A stretch of DNA of 64,000 nt, from contig CAWJNF010000006.1 in NCBI GenBank assembly GCA_963844235.1, positions 1 to 64,000 of the forward strand, in the 5' to 3' direction. Under the pieces are notes generated by a model. That model was given only the letters and a program-made list of their open reading frames with translations, was not told where the DNA came from and ran no database searches. Source of the DNA: CAWJNF01 sp963844235. Lineage in GTDB: Bacteria > Actinomycetota > Thermoleophilia > Gaiellales > Gaiellaceae. A program made the translations under genes and the position numbers. Of this stretch, positions 43,931-53,180 are shown in pieces (position 1 is the stretch's first letter; each line of letters starts with the position of its first letter).

Positions 43931-45385
43931 ATGCCTTCCGGTTCGACACGACTCCAGACGGTGGCCGTTGGACGACAGTCGGTGGAGTCGTACCGGCGCG
44001 TCGCTCCGTCCGAGATCGTGGATGCGCTTCAGGAAGTGGGAGCCAGCCTCCGGGGGGTGCGAGTCCTTCACCTGAACGCCACGCCCTACGGCGGCGGCGT
44101 CTCGGAGCTGCTGCGATCGGCTATCCCCTTGCTCGAGGATCTCGGGCTCGTGCCCGAGTGGCGTGTGGTCAGCGGGGACGAGACCTTCTTCCGTACCACG
44201 AAGAGGATCCACAACGCGCTCCAGGGAGGGCCGGACGAGCTCTCGCTGAGCGAGTGGGAGACCTATCTCCAGACGAGTCGCCAAAATGCGGGTCTTCTCG
44301 GCGCCGACTACGACGTGGTCGTGGTGCACGACCCTCAGCCCGCGGCCGTCCTCGCGGCGGGGGGCAAAGGACAGGCACGTTGGATCTGGCGATGCCACCT
44401 CGATACCTCCGACCCGAACCCTGCCGTCTGGGAGTCGTTCCGAACCCACCTGGCGGGGTACGACGCGGCGGTCTTCACGATGGGGAGCTTTGTTCCGCCC
44501 GGCCTCCCAGTGGGGCGCGTGGAACTGATACCCCCGGCGATCGATCCTCTCAGCCCCAAGAACCTGCCTACTCCGGACGCCACCGCGCGAAAGGTCCTCG
44601 ACTGGATCGGCATTGACCCGGGACGGCCGCTCGTCAGCCAGATCTCGCGCTTCGATCCGTGGAAGGACCCGCTCGGTGTGGTAGCCGCCTACCGGCTCGT
44701 GCGTGACGAGATACCTGACGTGCAGCTCACACTTGCGGGCTCGATGGCGCTCGACGACCCGGAAGGATGGGAGGTCTACCAGGTCTTGCAGGAGACGGCG
44801 GCTGGCGATCCGCTGATCCACGTGTTCACGAACCTCACGGGCGTCGGGAACATCGAGGTGAACGCGTTTCAACGGCTCTCCGACGTGGTCGTCCAGAAGT
44901 CGGTCCGAGAGGGGTTCGGTCTTGTCGTCTCGGAAGCGCTCTGGAAGGGCACGCCGGTCGTCGCTGGCCGTGCCGGCGGTATTCCCCTTCAGATGGCCGA
45001 CGGAGCGGGAGGGAGCCTCGTCGAGACGATCGACGAGACTGCAGCGGCCATCCTGGCGCTTCTGCGCGATCGCGATCGTGCCGACGCGCTCGGGGCGGCC
45101 GGCCGGCGTCGGGTTCGAGAGCACTTTCTGCTCCCTCGTCTGCTGCTGAGCGAGCTCCTGCTGATCAGCGAGCTGCTCGGCCGGCCGATCGAGCGCTCGC
45201 TCCCCCGCGATCCGATCTGTGGTCTCGTGCTGACGTCGAAGTCGGCGAGACGTCTTCGCGGTCTCGAGGAGACCTCGGCGTTCTGCTCCGTGGACTGCCA
45301 ACGCCGGTTCGAAGCCGCCGCGGGCGCTGACTCGAGGGCCCGCGGCGATTCAGTGCACCGTCACGGAAGCGCGCGCGGCAGGTAA
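43931..45385 (+). CDS. GT4 glycosyltransferase (trehalose synthase TreT-like) with C-terminal YHS domain
   Basis: A 484-residue protein. A GT-B fold begins with SLRGVRVLHLNATPYGGGVS, the nucleotide-sugar transferase signature of TreT (makes trehalose from NDP-glucose and glucose). It continues with GADYDVVVVHDPQPAAVLAA, SQISRFDPWKDPLGVVAAYR, and the catalytic EX7E-type loop SVREGFGLVVSEALWKGTPV. Residues ~430-470 (DPICGLVLTSKSARRL with FCSVDCQRRFEA) match a YHS metal-binding domain, an unusual addition. It overlaps the end of the convergent oxidoreductase gene by 25 bases. Confidence 0.75.
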   Translation: MPSGSTRLQTVAVGRQSVESYRRVAPSEIVDALQEVGASLRGVRVLHLNATPYGGGVSELLRSAIPLLEDLGLVPEWRVVSGDETFFRTTKRIHNALQGGPDELSLSEWETYLQTSRQNAGLLGADYDVVVVHDPQPAAVLAAGGKGQARWIWRCHLDTSDPNPAVWESFRTHLAGYDAAVFTMGSFVPPGLPVGRVELIPPAIDPLSPKNLPTPDATARKVLDWIGIDPGRPLVSQISRFDPWKDPLGVVAAYRLVRDEIPDVQLTLAGSMALDDPEGWEVYQVLQETAAGDPLIHVFTNLTGVGNIEVNAFQRLSDVVVQKSVREGFGLVVSEALWKGTPVVAGRAGGIPLQMADGAGGSLVETIDETAAAILALLRDRDRADALGAAGRRRVREHFLLPRLLLSELLLISELLGRPIERSLPRDPICGLVLTSKSARRLRGLEETSAFCSVDCQRRFEAAAGADSRARGDSVHRHGSARGR

Positions 45386-46485
45386 GGCCCCAGCTCGGCG
45401 GCCACGATCTTCCCAGGCGGGGACCAGAGGGCTTCTGCTGCGGCGAGGGAGGCCTCGCCCTCACCGCCTATGAGCTCAGCTTCGAGGAATTGGGGCTCGC
45501 CTCCGGTCAGGAGAAGCGCCCGCAAGACCGGGCGGAACGGACGGGCCTCGAGAAGGGCTCCCACCCGGGCGGCGATCGCCTGGGCTACCACATCGGCCTG
45601 CTGTGCCGCGATACCTCCTTGCTTGATCGGAAAGGTCGTCGCGTCGCCGGCCGCGTAAATGTCATGTATTCCCAGGATCGATCCGTGGAGATCGGTGGGA
45701 ATGAAGCCGTGGCCGTCGCTGGGAAGTCCTGGAATTGGCGATCCCTCGATGCGGGGGAGTGCCACTACCCGATCGACCTTCAGACGGTTAGAGGGAGCAA
45801 GCTCGAGCTCGCCGTGCTCGAAGCGAACAGGGGAGCTCAATGGGAGGAACGCGATGTTGCGCCTGTCGAGCAGCTCCCCGACGTATCGACCCGCGGTCTC
45901 GCCGAAGACGGCGAGCGGTCCCCACTCCGGAGTTACCAGGCTGAGCTCCACACCGAGCTGTCCATGGCTCTCTGCCCACGCGGAGGTCAACAGAGCAAGC
46001 TCGTAGGCCGGCAGCGACCAGCCGGCTCCGGTGGGAACAACGAACGCGAGCTTGGCGACCCGCCCGTGCTCTATCTCACCCAGTAGTCGCCGGAGGGGCG
46101 CAATGTCCCGTCGTGCAGAGAACGTGAGAGCACCCGGGACCGCGGGCACGCGATCCGCGCCGATTGCAACGACGAGTGAGTCGTAGCGAAGCCGCTGACC
46201 GCGAGATGTCCACACGGTCTTGTGCTCCGGATCGACTTTCGTCACGGCGCCTGGGCGGTGCGTCGCTCCCGCGTCGACGATGAGCGCGCTGACGTCGACA
46301 GGCGGCGTTTCCCCGGCGCCAAATGGCTCGGCCACGGTGAGCGGCCGGTACCGCAGCACCTGCTCTGGGCAAAGCACCTCAGGCCGGATCCGGTCCCTCG
46401 CGAGCTTTCGGAGGCCGAGCAGCGCCTCCATGCCTGCTACACCCGATCCGGCTAGAAGAACACGGTGAGGGATGCTCCGATTCAT
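45361..46485 (-). CDS. FAD-dependent pyridine-nucleotide-disulfide oxidoreductase (NDH-2/SQR type)
   Basis: A 374-residue flavoprotein. FAD-binding GSGVAGMEALLGLRKLA at the N-terminus, YDSLVVAIGADRVPAVPGA, an internal dinucleotide-binding region (KLAFVVPTGAGWSLPAYELA), and a second FAD motif HDIYAAGDATTFPIKQGGIA with bound ubiquinone-side C-terminus. SQR-type redox cysteines are not seen, so an NADH:quinone-like oxidoreductase of unknown partner is more likely. A related, decayed N-terminus lies at 19524. Single gene. Confidence 0.75.
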   Translation of the reverse strand: MNRSIPHRVLLAGSGVAGMEALLGLRKLARDRIRPEVLCPEQVLRYRPLTVAEPFGAGETPPVDVSALIVDAGATHRPGAVTKVDPEHKTVWTSRGQRLRYDSLVVAIGADRVPAVPGALTFSARRDIAPLRRLLGEIEHGRVAKLAFVVPTGAGWSLPAYELALLTSAWAESHGQLGVELSLVTPEWGPLAVFGETAGRYVGELLDRRNIAFLPLSSPVRFEHGELELAPSNRLKVDRVVALPRIEGSPIPGLPSDGHGFIPTDLHGSILGIHDIYAAGDATTFPIKQGGIAAQQADVVAQAIAARVGALLEARPFRPVLRALLLTGGEPQFLEAELIGGEGEASLAAAEALWSPPGKIVAAELGPYLPRALP

Positions 46486-46709
46486 CTTCGTCCGCTATTC
46501 CGTGTCCAATCCTGGGTTCTTCAGGGTAACGCCGCATCGGCGGCCGCGCGGATTCGGCCGTCGGTGAACTACTGATCCCGAGCGGGAAGCCGCCCCCCAA
46601 CGACGTTCGCCCAGCTCGAGTAGCCGTTCGGCGGGCCGCGCGGAGGGCACGTGGTGAAGTCCTCGTCCGGCCACGAGCCCACCACCGGGCGCGCGGCGGG
46701 TCGCCCCGG

Positions 46710-49502
46710 ATGAGAGAATCAGGCGTGGCCGCGAGCTCGACGCGGCCGGGCGGGGAGACACCGCTCGGCGCCTCCGGGGATCCTCGGGAGCCGGTCAGCC
46801 GACTACTGCGTGACCTGCGCACCCAGCCGCAGGGACTCTCGGCCAGGGAGTCGCAGCGGCGGCTTGTCTCGTATGGGGCGAACGAGCTGCGCCGGCGGGG
46901 CGGCAGGCGCTGGCCCGGTCAGCTAGCCAAACAGTTCGTCCACCCGCTCGCGCTCCTGCTTTGGCTGGCCGCCGTGCTCGCGTTCGTCGCCGGGAGTGCG
47001 GTGCTCGGCGCGGCCATCATCGCCGTCATCTTTCTCAACGCCCTGTTCGCGTTCGCCCAGGAGCGGCAGGCGGAGCGAGCGGTCGAGGCGTTGAGCGGCT
47101 ATCTGCCCCAGCAGGCTGCGGTTCGCCGGGACGGGGAGCGAGGGCTGATCGACGCGCGCGAGCTCGTTCCCGGCGACGTGCTGCTTCTGGCAGAGGGGGA
47201 TCGGATCTCGGCCGACGCCCGCCTCCTCCAGGGTGCGCTCGATGTTGATATGTCACCCTTGACGGGGGAGTCGCAGCCGGTCTTTCGCTCGGCCGAGTTC
47301 GACGACGCGACCGGCCCGCTGCTCGAGGCCCGCGAGCTGGTCTTCAGCGGCACGGCCTGCGTCGGCGGCGAGGCGGAGGCTCTCGTCTTCGCCACCGGCA
47401 TGCGGACGGAGCTCGGCCGTATCGCCGCCCTCTCGGAGCGGGTGGAGGCCGAGGAGAGCCCGCTCGAGCACCAGGTCAGGCGCGTCGCTTGGCTAATCGC
47501 CCTCGTCGCCGTAGGCGCTGGGCTCGTCTTCTTGCCGCTGGGCTGGCTCGCGGCCGGGCTGCCGCTTCAGGACGCGTTCACCTTTGCGGTGGGCCTCATC
47601 GTCGCCAACGTGCCCGAGGGGCTGCTGCCGACGCTGACGCTCGCACTCGCCGTCGGGGTGGCGAGCCTCGCGCGCCGCGGCGCCCTCGTCAAGCGCTTGA
47701 GCGCGGTGGAGACGCTCGGCTCGACCTCCGTCATCTGTACCGACAAGACGGGGACGCTGACCGAGAACCGCATGCGCGCGGTGCGGGTCTGGACGCCGCT
47801 CACCGAGCTCGATCTCGAAGCCGGCGCCGACGTCGAGGCCGCGGCCGACCCCGTGCTGGGCCTCCTCGGTCGCGCGATCGCGGCCTGTTCGACCGCGGAG
47901 CTCGCCGATGAGCGGGCCGGCAGGTCACGCGGCGAGGCGACCGAGGTCGGGCTGCTCGAGGCCGCGCGGGCGCTCGGAATCGACGTCTCCGTCGCCCGTC
48001 GCGAGCACGATCGCCGCCAGCTCAACCGCTTCGACCCGAAGCTGCGCCTGATGTCGACGGTCGACGAGCGCGTGGACGGAGGCATCACGGTGCACGCGAA
48101 GGGAGCCCCCGAGGAGGTGCTCGCGCGCTCGACCATGATCGGCGGCGCGAAGGACCACCTTCCGCTCACCGAGGATGACCGCGAACGTGTGCTCGCGGTG
48201 CTCGGGCGTTACGCCTCGCAGGGGCTGCGCGTGCTCGCCGTCGCCCGGCGGCGGCTGCCCGACGGCACGTCCCCTCCAAAGCGGCGCGAGGACGCCGAGC
48301 GCGGCCTCGTGATGCTCGGGCTTGTCGCCCTCTTCGACCCGCCTCGTGCGGAGGTGGCGGAGGCAGTGAACCGCTGCCATGCGGCCGGGATCCGCATCAT
48401 CGTGATCACCGGCGACTACGGGCTGACGGCAGCGGAGATCGCCCGCCGGGTCGGGATCGCACGCGACGGCGGCGCCGTCGTCAGCGGCGAGGAGCTCGAG
48501 CGGATGAGCGAGCCCGAGCTCGATCGCGTCCTGCGTCAGGGCAGAGAGCTGATCTTTGCGCGCGCCTCACCGGAGGCGAAGCTTCGCATCACCGACGCCC
48601 TGCGCGCGGAGGGTCAGGTCGTCGCAATGACCGGCGACGGCGTCAACGACGCACCCGCGCTCCGCCGCGCCGACATCGGCGTCGCCATGGGCGTCTCGGG
48701 CACCGACGTCGCGCGCGAGGCGGCCACGATGGTGCTCACCGACGACAACTTCGCCACCATCGTCGCCGCCGTCGCCGCCGGCCGCCGCGTCTACGACAAC
48801 GTCCGCAAGTTCATCCTCTACATCCTCGCCCATACGACGCCGGAGGTCGTGCCCTTCCTCGTCTTCGCGCTCTCGGGCGGCGCCATTCCCCTGCCGCTCA
48901 CAGTGCTCCAGATCCTCGCCATCGACCTCGGCACCGAGATCCTGCCCGCGCTGGCGCTCGCCCGCGAGCCCGCCGAGCCGGGCCTGATGGAGCGAAAGCC
49001 CCGCCCCCGCACCGAAGGGGTCATCCAGCGTGCGCTCCTGTACCGGGCCTGGGCCTTCCTCGGCCTGATCGAGGCGGCGCTCGTGCTCGCCGGCTTCTTC
49101 TACGTGCTCCTCGACGCGGGCTGGAGCCCGGGCGACAACGTCGACGCCGGCTCACCGCTCCACCACGCCTACCTGCAGGCGACCACGATGACCTTCGCGG
49201 GCATCGTCACCTGCCAGGTCGGCACGGCCGTGGCCGCCCGCACCGAGCACGCCTCCCTGCGCTCGGTGGGCGTCTTCACCAACCGGATGTTGCTCTGGGG
49301 CATCGCCTCCGAGCTCGCGTTCCTCGCTGCCCTCGTCTACGTGCCCTTCCTGCAGGACGTCTTCGGAACCGCCGCGCTCGGCCCGGCCGAACTGGCGCTT
49401 CTCGCCACCTTTCCGTTCATCGTGTGGGGCGCCGACGAGCTCCGCCGCGCCAGGCTGCGCCGCCGCCCGCCGCAGCTTCCAGCCCCTGGCCAGTCGGGAT
49501 GA
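46710..49502 (+). CDS. P2-type cation-transporting ATPase (CtpF/PMA1-like)
   Basis: A 930-residue protein. N-terminal cation-ATPase domain (GLSARESQRRLVSYGANELR), TM1-2, actuator loop MSPLTGESQPVF, TM3-4 with FTFAVGLIVANVPEGLLPTL (PEGL cation motif), phosphorylation site CTDKTGTLTENRM (D345), ATP-binding KGAPEE, the hinge GDGVNDAPALRRADIGVAMG and C-terminal TM5-10. This is the Ca2+/Na+-type plan. Mycobacterial CtpF, a DosR regulon member, has the same size and motifs. ATG 46710 or the GTG five codons later are possible starts. Confidence 0.88.
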   Translation: MRESGVAASSTRPGGETPLGASGDPREPVSRLLRDLRTQPQGLSARESQRRLVSYGANELRRRGGRRWPGQLAKQFVHPLALLLWLAAVLAFVAGSAVLGAAIIAVIFLNALFAFAQERQAERAVEALSGYLPQQAAVRRDGERGLIDARELVPGDVLLLAEGDRISADARLLQGALDVDMSPLTGESQPVFRSAEFDDATGPLLEARELVFSGTACVGGEAEALVFATGMRTELGRIAALSERVEAEESPLEHQVRRVAWLIALVAVGAGLVFLPLGWLAAGLPLQDAFTFAVGLIVANVPEGLLPTLTLALAVGVASLARRGALVKRLSAVETLGSTSVICTDKTGTLTENRMRAVRVWTPLTELDLEAGADVEAAADPVLGLLGRAIAACSTAELADERAGRSRGEATEVGLLEAARALGIDVSVARREHDRRQLNRFDPKLRLMSTVDERVDGGITVHAKGAPEEVLARSTMIGGAKDHLPLTEDDRERVLAVLGRYASQGLRVLAVARRRLPDGTSPPKRREDAERGLVMLGLVALFDPPRAEVAEAVNRCHAAGIRIIVITGDYGLTAAEIARRVGIARDGGAVVSGEELERMSEPELDRVLRQGRELIFARASPEAKLRITDALRAEGQVVAMTGDGVNDAPALRRADIGVAMGVSGTDVAREAATMVLTDDNFATIVAAVAAGRRVYDNVRKFILYILAHTTPEVVPFLVFALSGGAIPLPLTVLQILAIDLGTEILPALALAREPAEPGLMERKPRPRTEGVIQRALLYRAWAFLGLIEAALVLAGFFYVLLDAGWSPGDNVDAGSPLHHAYLQATTMTFAGIVTCQVGTAVAARTEHASLRSVGVFTNRMLLWGIASELAFLAALVYVPFLQDVFGTAALGPAELALLATFPFIVWGADELRRARLRRRPPQLPAPGQSG

Positions 49503-49680
49503 GAAACAGGTGGGAAGCCTGGCGGCCGTGCCGTCGCTGTGCCGCCGTCGCGATATCGGTCACCCGGGTCGAGCGGCCCGCTCGACCTGCGGACAGGCGA
49601 ACGTCGCCAACCCGACCGCTGGGCCGTGACAACCAAGAGGCGCCGGCGGCCGCTCGGCTCCAGGCATCCCCGCGGCCTCG

Positions 49681-49950
49681 AGCCATCAACTCGAGCTCGT
49701 CGAGGACGTCTGTGAGGACGTCGCGATCATCGACCACGGCCGCGTCGTCGCCACGGGACACATCGACGAGCTGAGGCGGGCTTCGCAGGGGCGCCGTATC
49801 GAGCTCCGGCTCGAGGGCGCGCCGCCCGAGTGGCTGCCGGCTGTCGCCGGGGTCGAGCTGGTCGAGCGCCGCAACGGCCGGCTGCGGCTGCTCGCGCGCC
49901 ACGACGTCGACCCGAAGCAAGTACTCGCGATGGCGGAGCGGGCGGCGCGT
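49681..49950 (+). pseudogene. ABC transporter ATP-binding protein, 3' remnant
   Basis: The frame begins SHQLELVEDVCEDVAIIDHG, the H-loop and following strand of an ABC ATPase, and continues RVVATGHIDELRRASQG and LVERRNGRLRLLARHDVDPK, the usual C-terminal tail of multidrug-type exporters. Walker A, signature and Walker B are missing, as is any start codon. It leads directly into the permease, so it is the relic of the ATPase partner. Confidence 0.65.
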
Positions 49951-51060
49951 GATCGCGCTCGTAGCCGGACGCGAGATACGCGGGCGGCTTCGCAGCCGGG
50001 CGTTTCTTGCCTCCACCGTCGTCCTGCTCTTACTTGTGGGCGGGTCGACAGCGCTGAACGGGGCGCTCGCGCGGGAGACGACGTACCGCGTCGCGGTGAT
50101 GGCGCCGGCGCCGCCCGGGCTCGACGCCGCTCTCCAGCGTGCGGCGCTGCCGTTCGACACGAAAGTGCAACTGCGGGTGGTCGATTCGCCGGCGGCCGGA
50201 CGCGAGGCGCTTACGGCAGAGGATGTCGACGCGCTCTTGCTCCTCGGCGACGACCGGCTCGTCTTCCGCGCGAACGTCGACACGGAACTCGCCGCGGTCA
50301 CCGACGCGGCCGTGCGCGCGCTTCGCCGCCACCTGCCGCAGGCGCCCGAGCTGACGGCGGAAACGCTCGAACCTCCCGACGCAACTACCACGGACGCCGA
50401 GACCCTCGTCGCGATAGCGGCCTCCCTGCTCCTGCTCATGTCTCTTGCTGTGTACGGACAGTGGGTGGTCAGTGGTGTCGTCGAAGAGAAGAGCAGCCGT
50501 GTCGTCGAGGTGATCCTGTCGACCGTGCAGCCGCGCCACCTTCTCGCCGGCAAGGTGATCGGGATCGGGCTGCTCGGACTCGGGCAGCTCGCACTCGTTG
50601 CCGGGCTTGCCGCCGCCCTGCTGGCCGCCGGCGTCTTCGACGCCCCGGCAGCAGTCGGCGCCAGCCTCGCTCTGGTGGTGCCGTGATTCGCGCTCGGCTT
50701 CGCGCTCTACGCGGTCGCCTACGGCGCCGCCGGAGCGCTCGCCTCTCACATCAGAACGCGGATACCCCCGGACAGCCCGTGACGTACACGCTCCTCGCCG
50801 CCTACTTCGTCGGCTACGTCGCTGTCTCCGCCGATGCCAGCGGCACCGTCGCGCACGTGCTGACCGTCTTCCCGCTGACCGCGCCGCTCGTCCTCCCCCG
50901 CCCGTAGCGCGCTCGTCGGCGTACCCCTCTGAGAGCACGCTCTCGCGCTCATACTCGTGCTCGCATCGATCTACGCGCTCGTCCGGTTCGCCGGCCGCGT
51001 CTATACCCACGGCCTCCTGCACGCGGCGCCGGCCTCGGCGTCCGCGCAGTGTGGCGCCTC
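49949..51060 (+). pseudogene. ABC-2 type permease (NatB-like), nonsense and frameshifts
   Basis: The frame begins MIALVAGREIRGRLRSRAFL, then a large extracytoplasmic region and LLLLMSLAVYGQWVVSGVVE with EKSSRVVEVILSTVQPRHLL, the ABC-2 hallmark. After LALVVP a TGA (50684-50686) replaces an expected Trp; FALGFALYAVAYGAAGALAS follows. Two more frame changes give TYTLLAAYFVGYVAVSADAS and ALALILVLASIYALVRFAGR. Together with the ATPase remnant it forms a decayed exporter operon. Confidence 0.7.
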
Positions 51061-51447
51061 GTCCACCAGACGTAGAGTCGTGCCAGACGGTCCTGGGCCG
51101 GTCCGCGTACGCGCCGCGTGCCCGGGCGCGCCCTAGTACCCCTTAACGGCGGACCGCGGCGGGCGGAACGGGCTCGAGCTTGCCAGGCCGAGACCCGTTG
51201 CCGGCGAACTGATGTGACCAAACGGCTGGCCAGCTCTGAGGGTGCCGCCGACGGCGCTCACGCCGCGAGGAGCCGCCGTGGCGCCCTGCGGCGCCCCCAT
51301 GGCACCCCTGGGTCGGCAAAACCGCTCGTAGAGCCCGGGATTCTGCCCGGAGTTCTCCCGGATCCCGGGTGGATCGACCGGTTTAGCCTGATGCGCGGTC
51401 GTGGGGGTGGCCTGCACCCGCGTGCGTCGATGCACAGGCACTAGCCT
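51061..51447. other. Intergenic, contains recurrent element copy 3
   Basis: No supported gene. CTAGTACCCCTTAACGGCGG at 51133-51152 matches the elements at 21376 and 26592. The stretch 51240-51340 is rich in GGCGCCC-type short palindromes but has no clear terminator. Confidence 0.35.
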
Positions 51448-51969
51448 TTACGGCCGAGCCGCTTGTGCCGGTCGGAAAGAAACGAACGGGCGCGTGCGAA
51501 CGAACTCCCTCACGGCCGCCTCGGAACCGAGATCACCCCACCCAAGCATCGCGCCGAGAAGGCGCAACCGCCCGGGATGGCGGCGTCGAAACCCCACCGC
51601 CACGGCAACGCTCTCGTCCTCGGACAGAAACCGCTGCTCGGGTACATAGACCTCGCGACCGATCTGGATCTGCAGCGCCGGGCGGACCCGGATGTTGCGA
51701 ATCCAGTCGCTGTTCGCCCCCCAGGCCGAGCAGACAACAACCTCGCGGGTTTCCGGCTCGTACAACAACGCCATCGCAACCGTTTCGCGGCGCTTGCCGG
51801 TCTTCCGGCCCTGGTGGGTAATCAGCAGGAAGGTGTGATCGAGGAGCCAACCCCATCCGCGCTGGTACAACGGCAGCGGCAAACGCATGACCGCAAGCAC
51901 GAGACGCCCCGGCTGGCGGCGAAGCCCAAGCAGCGGCCTCGCCCTCCGGTCCTGTTGCGCAGTCGTCAT
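51448..51969 (-). CDS. Deazaflavin (F420)-dependent nitroreductase-family protein (DDN-like)
   Basis: A 173-residue split-beta-barrel protein. The segment LLITHQGRKTGKRRETVAMA with VVCSAWGANSDWIRNIRV is the DDN/F420-binding pattern (HxGRKTG, SDWxRN). RPALQIQIGREVYVPEQRFL follows. Such proteins reduce substrates with F420H2. The ATG at 51969 is set by similarity (an in-frame upstream GTG or ATG is less likely). Monocistronic. Mycobacterial relatives act on nitroimidazoles or quinones. Confidence 0.75.
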   Translation of the reverse strand: MTTAQQDRRARPLLGLRRQPGRLVLAVMRLPLPLYQRGWGWLLDHTFLLITHQGRKTGKRRETVAMALLYEPETREVVVCSAWGANSDWIRNIRVRPALQIQIGREVYVPEQRFLSEDESVAVAVGFRRRHPGRLRLLGAMLGWGDLGSEAAVREFVRTRPFVSFRPAQAARP

Positions 51970-52330
51970 GTCTTGGTGACCGGCGGGCAGGAAGATCCCC
52001 GACACATGACAGCGACTGGCTCGCCTTCGCATCTCGTTAACTGTCCGCCTGCTTGGGCGGTGGTGTCACGCTGAGCCCGACGGCCGGCTGAGACTCGCGA
52101 ACGCGGGGCCGAGGGTTGCCGAACAGGCCCGAGCCTGCCCCGGGCGAGAACACTGGATGCGACGGCTGAGAACGTAAGGGCTGTGGCACGCGGTGGCCAG
52201 CCTACGCCGCGCTGCGGGTGGTCGACGTACTGGCCTCTCCAGGAAGGTGGGTGGCCAGCGTGCGCCTCGGCGTCGGCGGAGGCTGGCAAGCGGCTCCGGC
52301 CTGGGACCCGAGCCGGGGCTGCAACGGCTG
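51970..52330. other. Intergenic, nothing definite
   Basis: Between the DDN gene and the convergent-side end of the DsrE gene. Short frames only. No clear terminator, repeat or operator is recognised. Confidence 0.35.
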
Positions 52331-52837
52331 TCATGTGAAGATGATCTGGCCTGCGGCTGCCTTCTCGTAGAACTCGCCGACGCTGATGATCTCGTCGACC
52401 TGGGGAACGAAGTCGTCCATGGTGAGGCCGAACATGTCGACCGTCGCCCTGCAGGCGTAGAGGTGGGCGCCGGAGTCGGCGACGAGCTCGATGAACTCGG
52501 GGATCGGTGGGATGTCGATCTTCTCCATCTGCCGGTTCATCATCCGGGTGGCGAGCGCGGAGAAGCCCGGGATCGCGCCGATCCAGGTGGGTAGGTGCAT
52601 GCCGGGGTTGCCGACCGTCGCGACCTTGATCTTCTCGTAGCGGTCCTTGCGGATCGCGTCGAGGCCGAAGAAGGTGAAGAAGAGGTCGGCCTCGATCCCT
52701 TCCATGCGGGCGCCGTTGGCCATGATCAGGCCAGGGTAGATCCCCTCGAGCGAGCCCTTGGAGATCACGATCGCGACCTTCGCGAGCGTCTCCGGCTCGG
52801 AGGCGATGGTTGTCGGCTGTTCGAGTAGCTCGGTCAT
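52331..52837 (-). CDS. DsrE-family sulfur-relay protein
   Basis: A 168-residue DsrE-like protein (DsrE2/peroxiredoxin-like subgroup). It has LAKVAIVISKGSLEGIYPGL, then FFTFFGLDAIRK, and HLYACRATVDMFGLTMDDFV with the conserved Cys that would carry persulfide. It is the last gene of a minus-strand module OsmC-SQR-TusE-DsrE. The family passes sulfur between carriers in the cytoplasm; here it would accept sulfur from the SQR/TusE side. Confidence 0.8.
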   Translation of the reverse strand: MTELLEQPTTIASEPETLAKVAIVISKGSLEGIYPGLIMANGARMEGIEADLFFTFFGLDAIRKDRYEKIKVATVGNPGMHLPTWIGAIPGFSALATRMMNRQMEKIDIPPIPEFIELVADSGAHLYACRATVDMFGLTMDDFVPQVDEIISVGEFYEKAAAGQIIFT

Positions 52838-52850
52838 GGCATGCTCCTTG

Positions 52851-53168
52851 CTAGATGCAACCCTTGGGCTTGGGGATGCCGCCGATCTTGGCGGCGAGCT
52901 TGGCCGGTCCCTTGGGGAAGAGCTGGTAGAGCTCTTTGATCGGGACGCCGGACTCCTTGCCGAGTGAGCGGATCGAGGGTGCGGTGCCGGAAGCGAGGTA
53001 GCGCTCGCGCATGAACTTGACGACGAGCCAGTGCCGGTCGGTCAGCTCGCGGATGCCGTTCTCGGCGGCGATCGCCTGCGCGATCTGCTCGTTCCATTGC
53101 TCCGGGGTGGTCAGAAAGCCCTCGGCGTCGAGGTCGACCGGGGCATCGGCGATCAGGGTCGTGGTCAT
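52851..53168 (-). CDS. TusE/DsrC-like sulfur carrier protein
   Basis: A 105-residue protein of the TusE/DsrC/DsvC fold: DLDAEGFLTTPEQWNEQIAQ, LTDRHWLVVKFMRERYLASG and PSIRSLGKESGVPIKELYQL, ending GGIPKPKGCI. The penultimate Cys is the conserved sulfur-carrying Cys (CysA). The second Cys (about eleven residues earlier) of dissimilatory DsrC is missing. So it is a one-Cys TusE-type or DsrC-like carrier, positioned 13 bases upstream of DsrE and downstream of SQR. Confidence 0.82.
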   Translation of the reverse strand: MTTTLIADAPVDLDAEGFLTTPEQWNEQIAQAIAAENGIRELTDRHWLVVKFMRERYLASGTAPSIRSLGKESGVPIKELYQLFPKGPAKLAAKIGGIPKPKGCI

Positions 53169-53180
53169 CTCGTTCTCCTT

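Noticed and set aside
43667..45301. 544-codon minus-strand frame
   Set aside because: Antisense to the glycosyltransferase gene, with no recognisable motif; shadow frame.
47255..47275. Match to the CTAGTAC/CCCTTGACGGGGG element inside the P-type ATPase
   Set aside because: CACCCTTGACGGGGGAGTC encodes the conserved SPLTGES actuator motif, so the likeness is due to coding constraint.
50684..50686. In-frame TGA in the ABC-2 permease as possible selenocysteine
   Set aside because: The expected residue is Trp rather than Cys, the gene has further frameshifts nearby and its partner ATPase is truncated. A nonsense mutation is the better reading.
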